DNA of 14,460 nt from Candidatus Nanopelagicales bacterium (lineage in GTDB: Bacteria; Actinomycetota; Actinomycetes; S36-B12; UBA10799). The stretch covers positions 1-14,460 of the forward strand of contig JALOLM010000015.1 in NCBI GenBank assembly GCA_025455985.1. The letters are read 5' to 3'. The notes below the pieces were generated by a model. It was given only the letters and a program-made list of their open reading frames with translations, made no database searches and was not told the DNA's origin. Below are positions 14,294 to 14,460 of this stretch, one piece after another. Position 1 is the first letter of the stretch. The number at the start of each line of letters is the position of its first letter. Made by a program: the position numbers and the translations under genes.

Positions 14294-14460
14294 ATGCGCT
14301 CCTTCTCCGACTTCCGCGTTGATCTGTCCCTGGCGGAACTGGCCCAAGCCCAAACGGCCGACACAAGAACCCGGGCCACTTGGGCCTACCTCCTACTGCG
14401 CCCAGGAATGGAGTTCGTCCGGCAACGCTCGAACTTCATCCTCAACTGGAAGGCGGCCGG
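14294..14460 (+). CDS. Unrecognised gene, 5' part, runs off the right edge
   Basis: From ATG 14294 the frame stays open to the end of the window, giving 55 complete codons. The visible product begins M-R-S-F-S-D-F-R-V-D-L-S-L-A-E-L and continues with A-T-W-A-Y-L-L-L-R-P-G-M-E-F-V-R-Q-R. It is mixed hydrophobic and charged, without a signal peptide. Third codon positions are mostly G or C, as in neighbouring real genes, and a leaderless -10 box precedes the ATG. No family can be named from this much sequence. It is divergent from the antitoxin gene, with 172 bp between the two starts. Confidence 0.55.
   Translation, partial: MRSFSDFRVDLSLAELAQAQTADTRTRATWAYLLLRPGMEFVRQRSNFILNWKAA

Overview
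The window looks like a piece of chromosome from a high-GC Gram-positive bacterium of the Actinomycetota. The codons are strongly GC-biased. The left edge holds an HNH protein of the DUF222/13E12 type. A Tat-exported metallophosphatase resembles the actinobacterial PPA1498 family. Several genes appear to be transcribed leaderlessly, with a TANNNT box 6-7 nt before the start codon. I see no rRNA, tRNA, CRISPR array, insertion sequence or phage gene. The species cannot be named from this sequence.

Left part, plus strand (1-5838): the C-terminal end of an HNH endonuclease-like protein; a short PfkB-family sugar kinase (start re-assigned to GTG 739); a 783-residue secreted protein of unknown function; a saccharopine dehydrogenase-like oxidoreductase; and a VOC/glyoxalase-fold protein probably co-transcribed with it. 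A 48-50 bp imperfect palindrome separates the secreted protein from the oxidoreductase.

Middle (5840-8471): a membrane-anchored DM13-domain protein (minus strand) is divergent from a 588-residue secreted protein (plus strand) that ends in a very lysine-rich domain. Their 226 bp shared region holds an operator-like inverted repeat, a good sigma-70-type promoter and a leader of about 100 nt with three small hairpins before a strong Shine-Dalgarno.

Right part, minus strand (13370 to 8517): a probable four-gene operon. It encodes a Tat-exported metallophosphatase, a small lipoprotein, a polytopic membrane protein and a 646-residue probably cytoplasmic protein of unknown function. The first three overlap by 4 nt (ATGA and GTGA). 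One product for each of the outside, the outer membrane face, the membrane and the cytoplasm makes this the best candidate here for an undescribed functional unit. Further right lies a MazEF-like toxin-antitoxin pair (minus) with a palindrome over its -10 box. It is divergent from an unrecognised gene that runs off the right edge.

Functional links beyond operon structure are inference. Family assignments rest on motifs read by eye; no database search was possible.
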